Origin: Methanospirillum lacunae | GTDB taxonomy: Archaea > Halobacteriota > Methanomicrobia > Methanomicrobiales > Methanospirillaceae | Direction: 5' to 3' | Assembly: GCF_003173355.1 (NCBI RefSeq) | Contig: NZ_QGMY01000006.1 | Coordinates: 372,001 to 436,000 of the forward strand | DNA length: 64,000 bases | Shown: positions 17,874 to 25,501 of the stretch, piece after piece | Layout: each line of letters begins with the position of its first letter | Position numbering within the stretch: the stretch's first letter is position 1 | Translations under genes and position numbers: made by a program | The notes under the pieces: generated by a model | What the model was told of the DNA's origin: nothing | What the model saw: only the letters and a program-made list of their open reading frames with translations | The model's database searches: none

Positions 17874-18272
17874 TTATCTATTTTTCTTGTCAATTGCCTG
17901 CTGCTTGACAAGGTTTCTAATCCGCTCAGCTGTGCTGCCTTTGAAGTCAGTCAGATCCTTCTCTTGGACTGCGGCGACTTCTGATCCGGTTACAGCGATT
18001 GCATCAGCAAGGACATGATCCAGTTTTTTTGCCCGCTCCCAACATTCATATGCTTCTTCATTTCTTCCAAGGCCACCTGAGAGGGTGATTGCTTTGAATG
18101 CCCAGAGATCCGGATTTGAAGGATATATGGCAAGAGCCTGATCATACCGCTCGACTGCCTCTTCGTATTTTCCCTGATATGAGAGTTGATCAGCCTCAAG
18201 AGCCAGTGCATCCGCCTTATTGAGGAGTTCATCCCGTTTGCTCAGGAGCTTTTTGGTGGTATTTTCAGCCAT
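17874..18272 (-). CDS. Small TPR-type protein
   Basis: About 132 residues from the ATG at 18272, which has an AGGTGA ribosome site four bases upstream. A longer frame from 18377 lacks one. Coiled charged helices (KKLLSKRDELLNKADALALEADQ) precede a TPR motif (LSYQGKYEEAVERYDQALAIYPSNPDLWAFKA) and a second, less regular repeat. TPRs mediate protein contacts; no partner is evident. Convergent with the cysteine-cluster gene. Confidence 0.72.
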   Translation of the reverse strand: MAENTTKKLLSKRDELLNKADALALEADQLSYQGKYEEAVERYDQALAIYPSNPDLWAFKAITLSGGLGRNEEAYECWERAKKLDHVLADAIAVTGSEVAAVQEKDLTDFKGSTAERIRNLVKQQAIDKKNR

Positions 18273-18513
18273 CAGTTCACCTGATTCGCGTATATCATAC
18301 TTGTCTTGGGAGTATTTGAGAATATGGGGAAAATCCCCAAAAAAATCCATAATTAGGATCTCACTATTTCCTCCCAATCGAGATGGTGCCTTGGTTAGTC
18401 AAAACAAATATGCAATTGTAGAACTAAAATCCTGTTCATTATCCTATAACATTCAGATCTCAAATTTTTCCAGGTCTATAAAGATTTTAGAAACTTTTAT
18501 TCTACTAAAAGAA

Positions 18514-18654
18514 ATGTTCGAATTACATGATACTCTTAACGAAGTAAAAGGCATACCGCATGGTCTTGATAAAACCTTGATTACAGAGGTAAAAGAGAAC
18601 CAGATAGAAATCAGAAAAAGCCTGATTCAGGCAGGAATTATTAATTTCACATAG
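18514..18654 (+). CDS. Possible 46-residue small protein
   Basis: An ATG at 18514 opens a 46-residue frame (MFELHDTLNEVKGIPHGLDK then TLITEVKENQIEIRKSLIQA). The composition is protein-like and helical. No ribosome site is evident and nothing is recognised. A longer frame from 18220 runs antisense to the TPR gene and is unlikely. It could be a remnant of a larger gene. Confidence 0.2.
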   Translation: MFELHDTLNEVKGIPHGLDKTLITEVKENQIEIRKSLIQAGIINFT

Positions 18655-18685
18655 TCATATTGACGAATTTTTTTAATCCAGCAAA

Positions 18686-18711
18686 ATGATACTCATATAT
18701 AATAGTATCAT
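18686..18711. promoter_or_regulatory. TATA box flanked by a perfect inverted repeat (likely operator)
   Basis: ATGATACT (18686-18693) and AGTATCAT (18704-18711) are perfect 8-bp inverted repeats. They frame CATATATAAT, a good archaeal box A. The gene at 18730 starts 18 bases further on, giving a very short leader. A dimeric regulator bound here would compete directly with TBP. Confidence 0.5.
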
Positions 18712-18729
18712 CAAGATCAATTTAAGCTC

Positions 18730-19710
18730 ATGGAGAATAAATACGAGATATCTTCTTCTCTTCAGTCTCTCCTCGATCATGTAGAGGATCAACTGGATAC
18801 ACGGATACATCTTCAACGGAAACAGGATGCTCCAAAGAAAGGCCTTTTACTTGATCAGTATTCGTTTCAATCCGGACGGAATGTCATCGTTTTTTCGAAT
18901 CAGCAGATCGGAATGCTGAAGGATTTTGTTATTGCACAAAACGCAATAAAACTCCTTCTCAAAGGTATTGCTGCGAAAAACTCAGGATACCGTGTTCTTT
19001 CATTTGATGGAAAATCGGCTACGGTGGGAATGGAGCAGATCTACCTTGATGTCCTTAAAGATGAAAAAACCCGGCATCTTGATTTCTGGATCAAAAAGAA
19101 ACTGATGTTTTATCTGTATATGCTGTTTCACGAGACCTTGAGTGAACTACCTTGGACGTTGATGGCGAACATCGTGGTCTCAAAACTTTGTCCGGTAATG
19201 CGCAACGCTCAGGTCTATTTCCTGATGAAAGAGAGTATGCGTGACATGCATGATCTCGTTTCATTCAAGGATTTCATCCCAAGAAGGTACTTTGTCATGC
19301 ACAACGGCATGTTTTATGGTCGTGATCTTCTGCTTGGTGAAGTGATGAGTGAGATGAAACTCAATCCGATGATCAACATTCCGGAGATGAAGAAGTTCAA
19401 GAATCTCAATCTCATGGAGATGCTGACTCACCGGTGGCAGAAGAATCCCTGGTACCAGACAAAACTTGTTGGGGATGCGATGGTAAATATCATCAAAGAA
19501 CTCAAAGTTGCCCAAACCTGTGAAAACCCAAGAGCAGAAACATACCCAACGATATATAATTTCATAGAGGAGATCACGAACCGCTGGATAAAACTGATGC
19601 AGATAGAGAAATATTATTTTTGGGATACAAGTGAACATCAGCAGAACGCCATGAAAATGCAGGAAGAGTACGAGAAGGAAGCGAGGATGAGTATATTTGG
19701 GGAAATTTAA
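18730..19710 (+). CDS. Hypothetical cytoplasmic protein
   Basis: 326 residues, largely helical, with no signal peptide and no clear membrane segment. The most conserved-looking part is aromatic and methionine-rich (LMFYLYMLFHETLSELPWTL; RRYFVMHNGMFYGRDLLLGE; HRWQKNPWYQTKLVGDAMVN). No known motif is recognised. The gene stands alone between a TATA box framed by an inverted repeat upstream and a 141-bp gap downstream, so it is probably a single regulated transcript. Function unknown; the histidines and aromatic residues might form a ligand or metal site. Confidence 0.72.
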   Translation: MENKYEISSSLQSLLDHVEDQLDTRIHLQRKQDAPKKGLLLDQYSFQSGRNVIVFSNQQIGMLKDFVIAQNAIKLLLKGIAAKNSGYRVLSFDGKSATVGMEQIYLDVLKDEKTRHLDFWIKKKLMFYLYMLFHETLSELPWTLMANIVVSKLCPVMRNAQVYFLMKESMRDMHDLVSFKDFIPRRYFVMHNGMFYGRDLLLGEVMSEMKLNPMINIPEMKKFKNLNLMEMLTHRWQKNPWYQTKLVGDAMVNIIKELKVAQTCENPRAETYPTIYNFIEEITNRWIKLMQIEKYYFWDTSEHQQNAMKMQEEYEKEARMSIFGEI

Positions 19711-19851
19711 TTATAGATATAAAGAGATCCCACAATATTTCAATTTTTTTAGTTGACGCTATTTAATAAGTTAATGATAATAAGATCAATAAGAGGGATT
19801 TCATACAATCGGTATCATATATACATAAAGTCCGACTCAAGGTGAAGCCAC

Positions 19852-20943
19852 ATGAATAATCTAATTATTCAATATATCCATGGAAACCGGCATATAATTG
19901 AGATTGGAAAATTAATAACAATTGCGTTATTTGCTCTTTTATCATTTTTTACTACAATATATTTTTTATATTTTAGCCCCTATGCGGGGTTTCGATTTGT
20001 ATACGTATTTATCCCCCATCTTTACCTAATTCCAATAATTCTTCTGGCCCTCTGGTATCCAAAATCAGGAGTAAAACTGGTTATGGTGATCCTAGCCTCA
20101 CTTTTTGTATTCTGGGTACTGGCCAATATTTTTGGGTATACCTTTCCTCCACTTTTTGTAATCCTGTATACAGGGATTGATTTGGCTGCATTCGTGGTTT
20201 TTTTATTATATGTAAAAGATCAGCGTCTTGTTGAGGCAGTTATTCTAGATCTGCTTGAGCGGAGTACTGATATCGAAGATAAAAACCGGAACAATGTGGG
20301 AAATATAAAGGGAGATTTTGATGTAATTATTTCCGCCCTCAATTCACATGATGAAAATATCCGGGAAGAAGCAATATCCGCATTATCATCCCTTAATGAT
20401 GAAAGGACAATTTTTCCGTTAATTAGAACACTTCAAGACGAAAGTCCATATATCAGGCGATGTGCTGTGGAGGCACTAGGAAAAACTCATTCACCTAAAG
20501 CAATAAAGCCACTAATTGAAAAACTTGGCGATGATGATCGATATGTAAGAGAATCTGCTGCTGAAGTTTTAGGTCATTTGGGTAATATTTCCATACCTGA
20601 AATGATTAAGCATATTTCTAATCCTGATTGGAGAATAAGGATGGGAATCGCAATTTCCTTTAGATTATCTCCGGATTTACCAGATACAGATATCATAATA
20701 CGAATGCTTTCAGATGAATCTGTTTATGTCCGTCGTGAAGTGGTAAAGACACTTGGAAGGATTGGAGATAGCAGAATTATGCCCTACCTTATTCAGGCAA
20801 CAAATGATCCAGATTCTGGAGTTAAGATTCGAGCCATTAGAGCGGTAAAAAAAATTGGAACATCAAAGGAAATTCAACAAGTTCTAATGAGATGTATGAA
20901 TGATCCAGATAATGCAGTGAGAATATTTGTAAAAGAGGGATAA
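19852..20943 (+). CDS. Membrane protein with C-terminal HEAT repeats
   Basis: 363 residues. The first about 125 hold four hydrophobic segments. From about 155 to the end run HEAT/PBS-lyase-like repeats of about 31 residues (HDENIREEAISALSSLND; DESPYIRRCAVEALGKTHS; DDDRYVRESAAEVLGHLGN; and more). The repeats would face the cytoplasm and act as a protein-binding scaffold at the membrane. AAGGTGA lies six bases before the ATG, and a TATA-like CATATATAC lies at 19816-19824. It is next to the archaellin genes; a role in archaellum or envelope assembly is possible but unsupported. Confidence 0.82.
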   Translation: MNNLIIQYIHGNRHIIEIGKLITIALFALLSFFTTIYFLYFSPYAGFRFVYVFIPHLYLIPIILLALWYPKSGVKLVMVILASLFVFWVLANIFGYTFPPLFVILYTGIDLAAFVVFLLYVKDQRLVEAVILDLLERSTDIEDKNRNNVGNIKGDFDVIISALNSHDENIREEAISALSSLNDERTIFPLIRTLQDESPYIRRCAVEALGKTHSPKAIKPLIEKLGDDDRYVRESAAEVLGHLGNISIPEMIKHISNPDWRIRMGIAISFRLSPDLPDTDIIIRMLSDESVYVRREVVKTLGRIGDSRIMPYLIQATNDPDSGVKIRAIRAVKKIGTSKEIQQVLMRCMNDPDNAVRIFVKEG

Positions 20944-21040
20944 ATAAAATAATTTTACTCGTAACGTACATAGAAATATTGTTGAAACAAAATCGAAATT
21001 TCAATATACCCCTACTACTAATAAAAGATTGGGGGTAGTT

Positions 21041-21595
21041 ATGAGGAAAAAAGATGAAGCGTTTAGTGGTCTAGAAGCAGCCATCATCGTTATCGCTTTA
21101 GTAGTTGTAGCTGCAGTGTTTGGGATAAGTGTAATGAGTTCTGGTTTTTACGCTTCAGATCAGGCAAAAACTACAACAACTTCAGGATACAAACTGGCAT
21201 CGTCAACAGTATACATTGAAGGAGGGGTTTATGCTTCCTTGTTAGGAGGAGCAGGAACAAGCCTCGATAAAGTATGGTTTGCAGGGGGAATTCCGGAAAC
21301 GGGACAGGCACAGGATCTCCGGGATATGATTATTGTATATACACACTCTGTTGATTCGTCGATAGTAAGAGAATATACCTATGGTGGACCAGGAGGAGAA
21401 ACAGCAACAACATTCGGAGTAGAGGGTGACCCTATTATGCTTCCGGGAGAAAAACGAACATTCCGATTAGCACAAGTAAACGGACCTATACCAGGAGGGT
21501 GGTTTACTATTGAAGTGAAACCAAAGAGTGGTGCAGCTACATTCGTAACGTATCATTTACCGGATTCATTCCAAGGGGGATCAGTTCTTACCTAA
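21041..21595 (+). CDS. Archaellin, divergent paralogue
   Basis: 184 residues from ATG 21041 (GGGGGT upstream). A 10-residue class III leader, MRKKDEAFSG, would be cut by the prepilin/prearchaellin peptidase before LEAAIIVIALVVVAAVF, the hydrophobic helix that builds the filament core. The beta-rich outer domain ends PKSGAATFVTYHLP. It shares the architecture and several landmarks (DRE-like turn, VKPKxGA near the C-terminus) with the two archaellins downstream but is clearly diverged, so it may be a minor or basal subunit. No N-X-S/T sequon is present. A T run at 21632-21638 probably ends the transcript. None of the archaellum motor genes are in the window. Confidence 0.85.
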   Translation: MRKKDEAFSGLEAAIIVIALVVVAAVFGISVMSSGFYASDQAKTTTTSGYKLASSTVYIEGGVYASLLGGAGTSLDKVWFAGGIPETGQAQDLRDMIIVYTHSVDSSIVREYTYGGPGGETATTFGVEGDPIMLPGEKRTFRLAQVNGPIPGGWFTIEVKPKSGAATFVTYHLPDSFQGGSVLT

Positions 21596-21631
21596 TTTGG
21601 ATGAATCAGAATTTATTTCATATCATCAATC

Positions 21632-21638
21632 TTTTTTT
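21632..21638 (+). terminator. Oligo-T run after first archaellin
   Basis: Seven T residues 37 bases after the stop codon, flanked by TGAATCA and TGATTCA, which can pair across a 29-base loop. This is a typical archaeal termination signal position. Confidence 0.4.
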
Positions 21639-21779
21639 GATTCAGATGAACTATACAAGAAGTATTAAAATAATTAAAGAATCTACATTTTGCCTTGAAA
21701 CTGCTTGGTGTACTTGATGTATGGCGATATATTCTGACCTCCCAACCATGATCTTTTTTCCTTAAAAAAGATTGAGAGA

Positions 21780-22170
21780 CTGTATTTGACAATCGACTAT
21801 TTTTCCGTCAAATTTCATGTAATCACCCACTTATGGTACAAAACCATCGTGTTAATGGGATCATTATTGGAATGAAAAAATCCTTTTTGTCTTCCTCATC
21901 CACGAATCAACCATAACTGTGAAATTTGAGAGCGATGCTATAATGAATCTTGTTGAAATATGTTTCAATTCCGGGATCTCAAACTGGACCAGCGAGACAA
22001 ATACCTGTGTAATAACTCAAATGATTATTGCCTCGTAACACCTCAGGCCGGTTGATCCAGTCATGAGACCTTTTTATGGTGAAATTATCAGTCAATATGT
22101 AACTGATGAGAGTTCGAAGCTGATTATTGAGATTGATACCCCTCGTCTTGTATTTCCAAAAATAACGCAA
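21780..22170 (-). pseudogene. Probable decayed transposase fragment (IS1634/DUF4277-like)
   Basis: Read on the minus strand, 22140-21985 gives LNNQLRTLISYILTDNF followed by a DWINRPEVL stretch. This recalls the N-terminal domain of IS1634-type transposases, where an SYIL block is followed by a DW or EW motif. After a stop at about 21980 the same frame continues with IHYSIALKFHSYG, a stop, then FVDEEDKKDFF, similar in pattern to the catalytic-domain entry of that family (LHLDSTSFHxxGxY). Several in-frame stops make it non-functional. No terminal inverted repeats were found. This is pattern recognition only. Confidence 0.3.
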
Positions 22171-22604
22171 AAATCAAGATTTCAAACCGTTTATCAACAA
22201 GGGAAACGGTATCGATACGAGAGTGTATTTTTTTGGCTTAATTGTATCAGTTTTTAGTTTGATTTCATTTTGGCCTATTCAAACACAACCAGGAACACCT
22301 TCATCTTGTTAGTCGCAAAGTTGGGATGAAAATGGCCCACATTTGTGATGCCAGTTATTATTCTTGAACATCTGTTAGCATGAATGATAGACCATGAATC
22401 CATATGGTCAATGGATTTATTTTGATCATAAAAAAGAACAGGATAAACGGGATCATTCTATCAAAAGTCATATAACCCCCTTGAAGAATCAAGTGTTGGT
22501 TGTAATGCCAACCATTTGGGATGAAGAGGGTAACAGTTTATATGAGGATAATCCAATAAAAGAGTTACCAAAACCTTTATTGCTATTTAAAATAACAATA
22601 TCAT
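22171..22604. other. Non-coding AT-rich stretch upstream of the second archaellin
   Basis: No convincing gene. An 83-residue frame at 22394-22645 overlaps the archaellin start and has no recognisable motif. The end of the stretch holds a TATA-like TATTTAAAATA at 22585-22594. The rest may be remnants of the decayed element to the left. Confidence 0.4.
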
Positions 22605-22621
22605 GTTCGGGTGAACCGAAC
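22605..22621 (+). promoter_or_regulatory. Hairpin at transcription start of the second archaellin
   Basis: GTTCGG-GTGAA-CCGAAC is a perfect 6-bp inverted repeat with a 5-base loop. It lies about 20 bases after the TATA-like sequence (22585-22594) and touches the ribosome site AGGAAG (22622-22627). It could be an operator over the transcription start or a 5' hairpin affecting translation. The nearly identical third archaellin lacks it. Confidence 0.45.
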
Positions 22622-22634
22622 AGGAAGTATAGAA

Positions 22635-23138
22635 ATGAAGAATGAGTCAGCATTTTCAGGCCTTGAAGCAGCAATCGTTCTGATTGCGTTTGTCGTCGTG
22701 GCCGCAGTTTTCTCCTACGTTATGCTGGGAGCAGGGTTCTTCGCAACCCAGAAGTCACAGGAAGTTACATATTCAGGTATCAAACAGTCAACATCTAACA
22801 TCGTCCTTGATGGTCAGTTATATGGTGATGCAAGTGATATTACCTCACTGACACTTTACCTCTCAATTCCTGAAGGCGGCCAGCCACAGAAACTGAGTGA
22901 TGTGGACTACCTCTGGACTCTGAATGGTGGAGCTGTTACAATTGTAACAGGTACTGACGCAGGTTCTGTTGGTCTTCTACAACCAGGAGACAGAGCAAAG
23001 ATTACCATTGCACTTGTTGCAGCAAACCGGCCAGGACCGGGATCCAGTTTCACTCTTGAAGTTAAGCCAAAGGTTGGAGCATCCTCACTCATATCCAAGT
23101 CGCTTGGCAGTGGATATGCTGGTGGAGTGATTGTTTAA
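22635..23138 (+). CDS. flaB: Archaellin (major type), copy 1 of a near-identical pair
   Basis: 167 residues. MKNESAFSG is the cleavable leader, and LEAAIVLIAFVVVAAVFSYVML is the core helix. The beta-sandwich domain includes QSTSNIVLDGQLYGD and ends VKPKVGASSLISKSLGSGYAGGVIV. The closest match I know is Methanospirillum hungatei FlaB. The ATG at 22635 follows AGGAAG; an upstream in-frame GTG (22611) lies inside the hairpin and is less likely. It differs from the copy at 23661 at only 7 of 167 residues by hand count. No N-X-S/T sequon is present, so any glycan would be O-linked. Confidence 0.95.
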   Translation: MKNESAFSGLEAAIVLIAFVVVAAVFSYVMLGAGFFATQKSQEVTYSGIKQSTSNIVLDGQLYGDASDITSLTLYLSIPEGGQPQKLSDVDYLWTLNGGAVTIVTGTDAGSVGLLQPGDRAKITIALVAANRPGPGSSFTLEVKPKVGASSLISKSLGSGYAGGVIV

Positions 23139-23145
23139 TCCTCTC

Positions 23146-23152
23146 TTTTTTT
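23146..23152 (+). terminator. Oligo-T run after second archaellin
   Basis: Seven T residues eight bases after the stop codon. This separates the transcript from the third archaellin, which has its own promoter region. Confidence 0.5.
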
Positions 23153-23611
23153 GATCAATTCAACCATTCATTCGTAATATATGAAGGCAGTGATTCTGCT
23201 TTTTGCGTATAGTTCTCTTTTAAATAGTATTATCATTTCCTCCCGTGAACATTTAGGATGTTTAAAATGTTCGCATTTAAAGATAAGGGAAGAATCAATT
23301 CATAAAAAAATCTTTGATTAATATACCAACATTATTTCAAAATATTGTATGAATATCCGTGTCCGATTCTACTAACCAGATTATGGAATAAAAATTACTT
23401 AATAGTAACAATTTTTCAATTATTATACTCAGCGACAGAAATTCAAATTTTAAATACTCCTAATTTAGCATCCTTTTAATCCTAAATTTCTATAAATTTG
23501 AATAAGAGAATGTCATTCAGAATTTACTCTGGCGTTAAGTATAATATGAATCTGTGATTTACTCATTTTCATTTCTAGAAAAAAATAAGATCCACATTGA
23601 AAGAAACAAAT
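23153..23611. other. AT-rich spacer between the paired archaellins
   Basis: About 460 bp with no credible frame in any of the six readings. The sequence is strongly AT-rich with several T and A runs. It appears to separate two independently regulated archaellin genes. No direct repeat or insertion sequence was recognised. Confidence 0.5.
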
Positions 23612-23639
23612 ATTACATATAAGAACAATTACCTGTAAT
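23612..23639 (+). promoter_or_regulatory. Probable promoter of the third archaellin
   Basis: ATTACATATAAG (23612-23622 region) is a good archaeal box A, preceded by a purine-rich BRE-like stretch. The start codon lies about 40 bases further on. A short palindrome ATTAC-CT-GTAAT (23628-23639) sits just before the expected transcription start and might be an operator, though 5-bp arms can be chance. Confidence 0.4.
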
Positions 23640-23660
23640 CCTGAAAAAGGGGTTTTTAAC

Positions 23661-24164
23661 ATGAAAAAGGAATTAGCATTTTCGGGCCTTGAGGCAGCAA
23701 TCGTTCTGATTGCGTTTGTCGTCGTGGCTGCAGTTTTCTCCTACGTTATGTTAGGAGCAGGGTTCTTTGCAACCCAGAAGTCTCAAGAAGTAACATACTC
23801 AGGAATCAAACAATCAACATCTAACATTGTCCTTGATGGGCAGTTATATGGTGATGCAAGTGATATTACCACCCTTACGCTCTATCTCTCAATTCCTGAA
23901 GGTGGTCAGCCCCAGAAACTGAGTGATGTAGATTTTCTCTGGACTCTGAATGGTGGGGCAGTTACAATTGTAACTGGTACTGACGCAAATTCTGTTGGTC
24001 TTCTGCAACCAGGAGATAGAGCAAAGATTACCATAGCTCTTGCTGCAGCAAACCGGCCAGGACCGGGATCCAGTTTCACTCTTGAAATCAAACCAAAAGT
24101 TGGAGCATCTTCACTCATTTCCAAGTCATTGGGTAGTGGATATGCTGGCGGAGTGATTGTTTAA
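23661..24164 (+). CDS. flaB: Archaellin (major type), copy 2 of a near-identical pair
   Basis: 167 residues. The leader is MKKELAFSG, and cleavage before LEAAIVLIAFV exposes the filament-core helix. Seven substitutions separate it from the copy at 22635 (N3K, S5L, one S/T, one Y/F, one G/N, V/A and V/I), most of them conservative. The pair therefore comes from a recent duplication or gene conversion. The upstream DNA is unrelated to that of the first copy and has its own TATA box, so they are probably expressed separately. N residues occur as NIV, NGG, NSV and NRP, none an N-X-S/T sequon. Confidence 0.95.
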   Translation: MKKELAFSGLEAAIVLIAFVVVAAVFSYVMLGAGFFATQKSQEVTYSGIKQSTSNIVLDGQLYGDASDITTLTLYLSIPEGGQPQKLSDVDFLWTLNGGAVTIVTGTDANSVGLLQPGDRAKITIALAAANRPGPGSSFTLEIKPKVGASSLISKSLGSGYAGGVIV

Positions 24165-24221
24165 TCCTAATTGTCCTTATCATACCCATTTTTTGTGATG
24201 AGAAGTTTGAATAACAAACAG

Positions 24222-24247
24222 TTTTTTTATACCTTACCTTAAAAAAA
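24222..24247. terminator. Bidirectional T/A-run terminator
   Basis: TTTTTTTA (24222-24229) and TAAAAAAA (24240-24247) are inverted and give a T run on each strand between the convergent archaellin and TPR genes. The remainder of 24165-24486 holds another T run at 24189-24194 and no gene. Confidence 0.45.
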
Positions 24248-24486
24248 GATAATTCAAATTCGGTAGATTTCACGAATAATACTACAAATGGTCTTTTGTC
24301 AACCAGACCCTTCATGGTACATACTTAATCTATGGTACAAATCTGATCGCTTAAGGGGGTTATCTCATAAATTGTATAAATTTAACCATATTTTCCAAAA
24401 TATGATGCTTTTTTTTAATCTTTATCACTTCAACCCAGAGAGAACATATTCAAGTTGTCAATATTTTTTCTAGTATCCCCTTTTTT

Positions 24487-25440
24487 CTATTTTCTTATTA
24501 TGGCTACCAAACCTAATACAATAAGTAATCCAAAGAATGTCATTAGAAATGATGATGATGGAGCTGCAAATAAATATTCTGCAACAGTATTCGTATACTT
24601 TCCTGAATAGACATCAAGATATCTTTGATATTCCTGATTCGTAGGATTCAAACTAATCGCCTTGTTTAGAGCATCAATCGATTCATTAACATGATCTGTT
24701 CTTTTCAAACTTTGCGAATACCAAAACCAACCAACATCATCAGTTGGTTCAAGTTGTACGTATTTATCAAACGAAGTTAATGCCATACTTGCATTTCCAA
24801 AAGAACTATATATACGTCCTTTAAAAAACCAGGGTTTTGAATATGAAGGATCTTTTTCAATTGCAGAATCATATGCCATAACCGCGCGGTCATATTGCCG
24901 AGTTTTTTCATAAGCCATGCCGAGATTAAACCACGCTGCAGGATCCTCAGGACGTAATGTTGTCACAGTTTGTAGCAAATTTACGGCCTTATCATAATGG
25001 GCAAGACCATATTGAACAAGCCCCTGGTAAAAATACGTATCAGGAAAAACTGGATCCAGAAGTAGTGACTGATTAAAATACATATCAGCTTCACTAAGGT
25101 TACCTCGTCTAAATGTCACAAGACCTAAATTATAGAGAATCCTCGCATCTTGTGGGGTAGAATTTAACGCTTTTAAAAAGGATACTTCAGCCGAGCTGTA
25201 TGTTCCATTACTCATTAAAATTAACCCATTAAGATTCCAAGCCGATGCATTTGTCGGATAAAGAGCGAGGTATTCATTTATTTCCGTAAAAGAATCGTTG
25301 AAATCACCATTAATGTAATGAGTTTTAGCATCTTGAAGTTGAATATCCGCCTCATTTGCCCAGACTCCATTTCCACATATTATTCCTATACAGAAGAACT
25401 GAAGTATGAACAGACTAATCAGATATCGGTAAGACCTCAT
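24487..25440 (-). CDS. Exported TPR-repeat protein with C-terminal membrane anchor
   Basis: About 317 residues from ATG 25440, which gives a signal-like MRSYRYLISLFILQFFCIGI. About seven TPR units follow (AWNLNGLILMSNGTYSSAEVSFLKALNSTP; ARILYNLGLVTFRRGNLSEADMYFNQSLLLDP; PAAWFNLGMAYEKTRQYDRAVMAYDSAIEKDP). A C-terminal helix FLMTFFGLLIVLGLVAIIRK ends in basic residues. The TPR domain should face outward, anchored at the C-terminus. Several NGT/NTT-type sequons occur, so unlike the archaellins it could be N-glycosylated. It is divergent from the GT-C-like gene at 25502. A role in envelope or glycan assembly is only a contextual guess. Confidence 0.82.
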   Translation of the reverse strand: MRSYRYLISLFILQFFCIGIICGNGVWANEADIQLQDAKTHYINGDFNDSFTEINEYLALYPTNASAWNLNGLILMSNGTYSSAEVSFLKALNSTPQDARILYNLGLVTFRRGNLSEADMYFNQSLLLDPVFPDTYFYQGLVQYGLAHYDKAVNLLQTVTTLRPEDPAAWFNLGMAYEKTRQYDRAVMAYDSAIEKDPSYSKPWFFKGRIYSSFGNASMALTSFDKYVQLEPTDDVGWFWYSQSLKRTDHVNESIDALNKAISLNPTNQEYQRYLDVYSGKYTNTVAEYLFAAPSSSFLMTFFGLLIVLGLVAIIRK

Positions 25441-25501
25441 AGCAGAACATTTGTTCCTCTTTCCAGATAGAGTGAGCGGAATTAAAACGGAACGGTCTAT
25501 A

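Noticed and set aside
18220-18654. 144-residue frame antisense to the small TPR gene
   Set aside because: Its first two thirds are the reverse of the TPR gene and its leader; only the last 46 codons could be independent.
22063-22257. 64-residue plus-strand frame
   Set aside because: It overlaps the better-supported minus-strand transposase remnant and has no ribosome site.
22394-22645. 83-residue plus-strand frame before the second archaellin
   Set aside because: No ribosome site, overlaps the archaellin promoter, hairpin and start, and no motif is recognisable.
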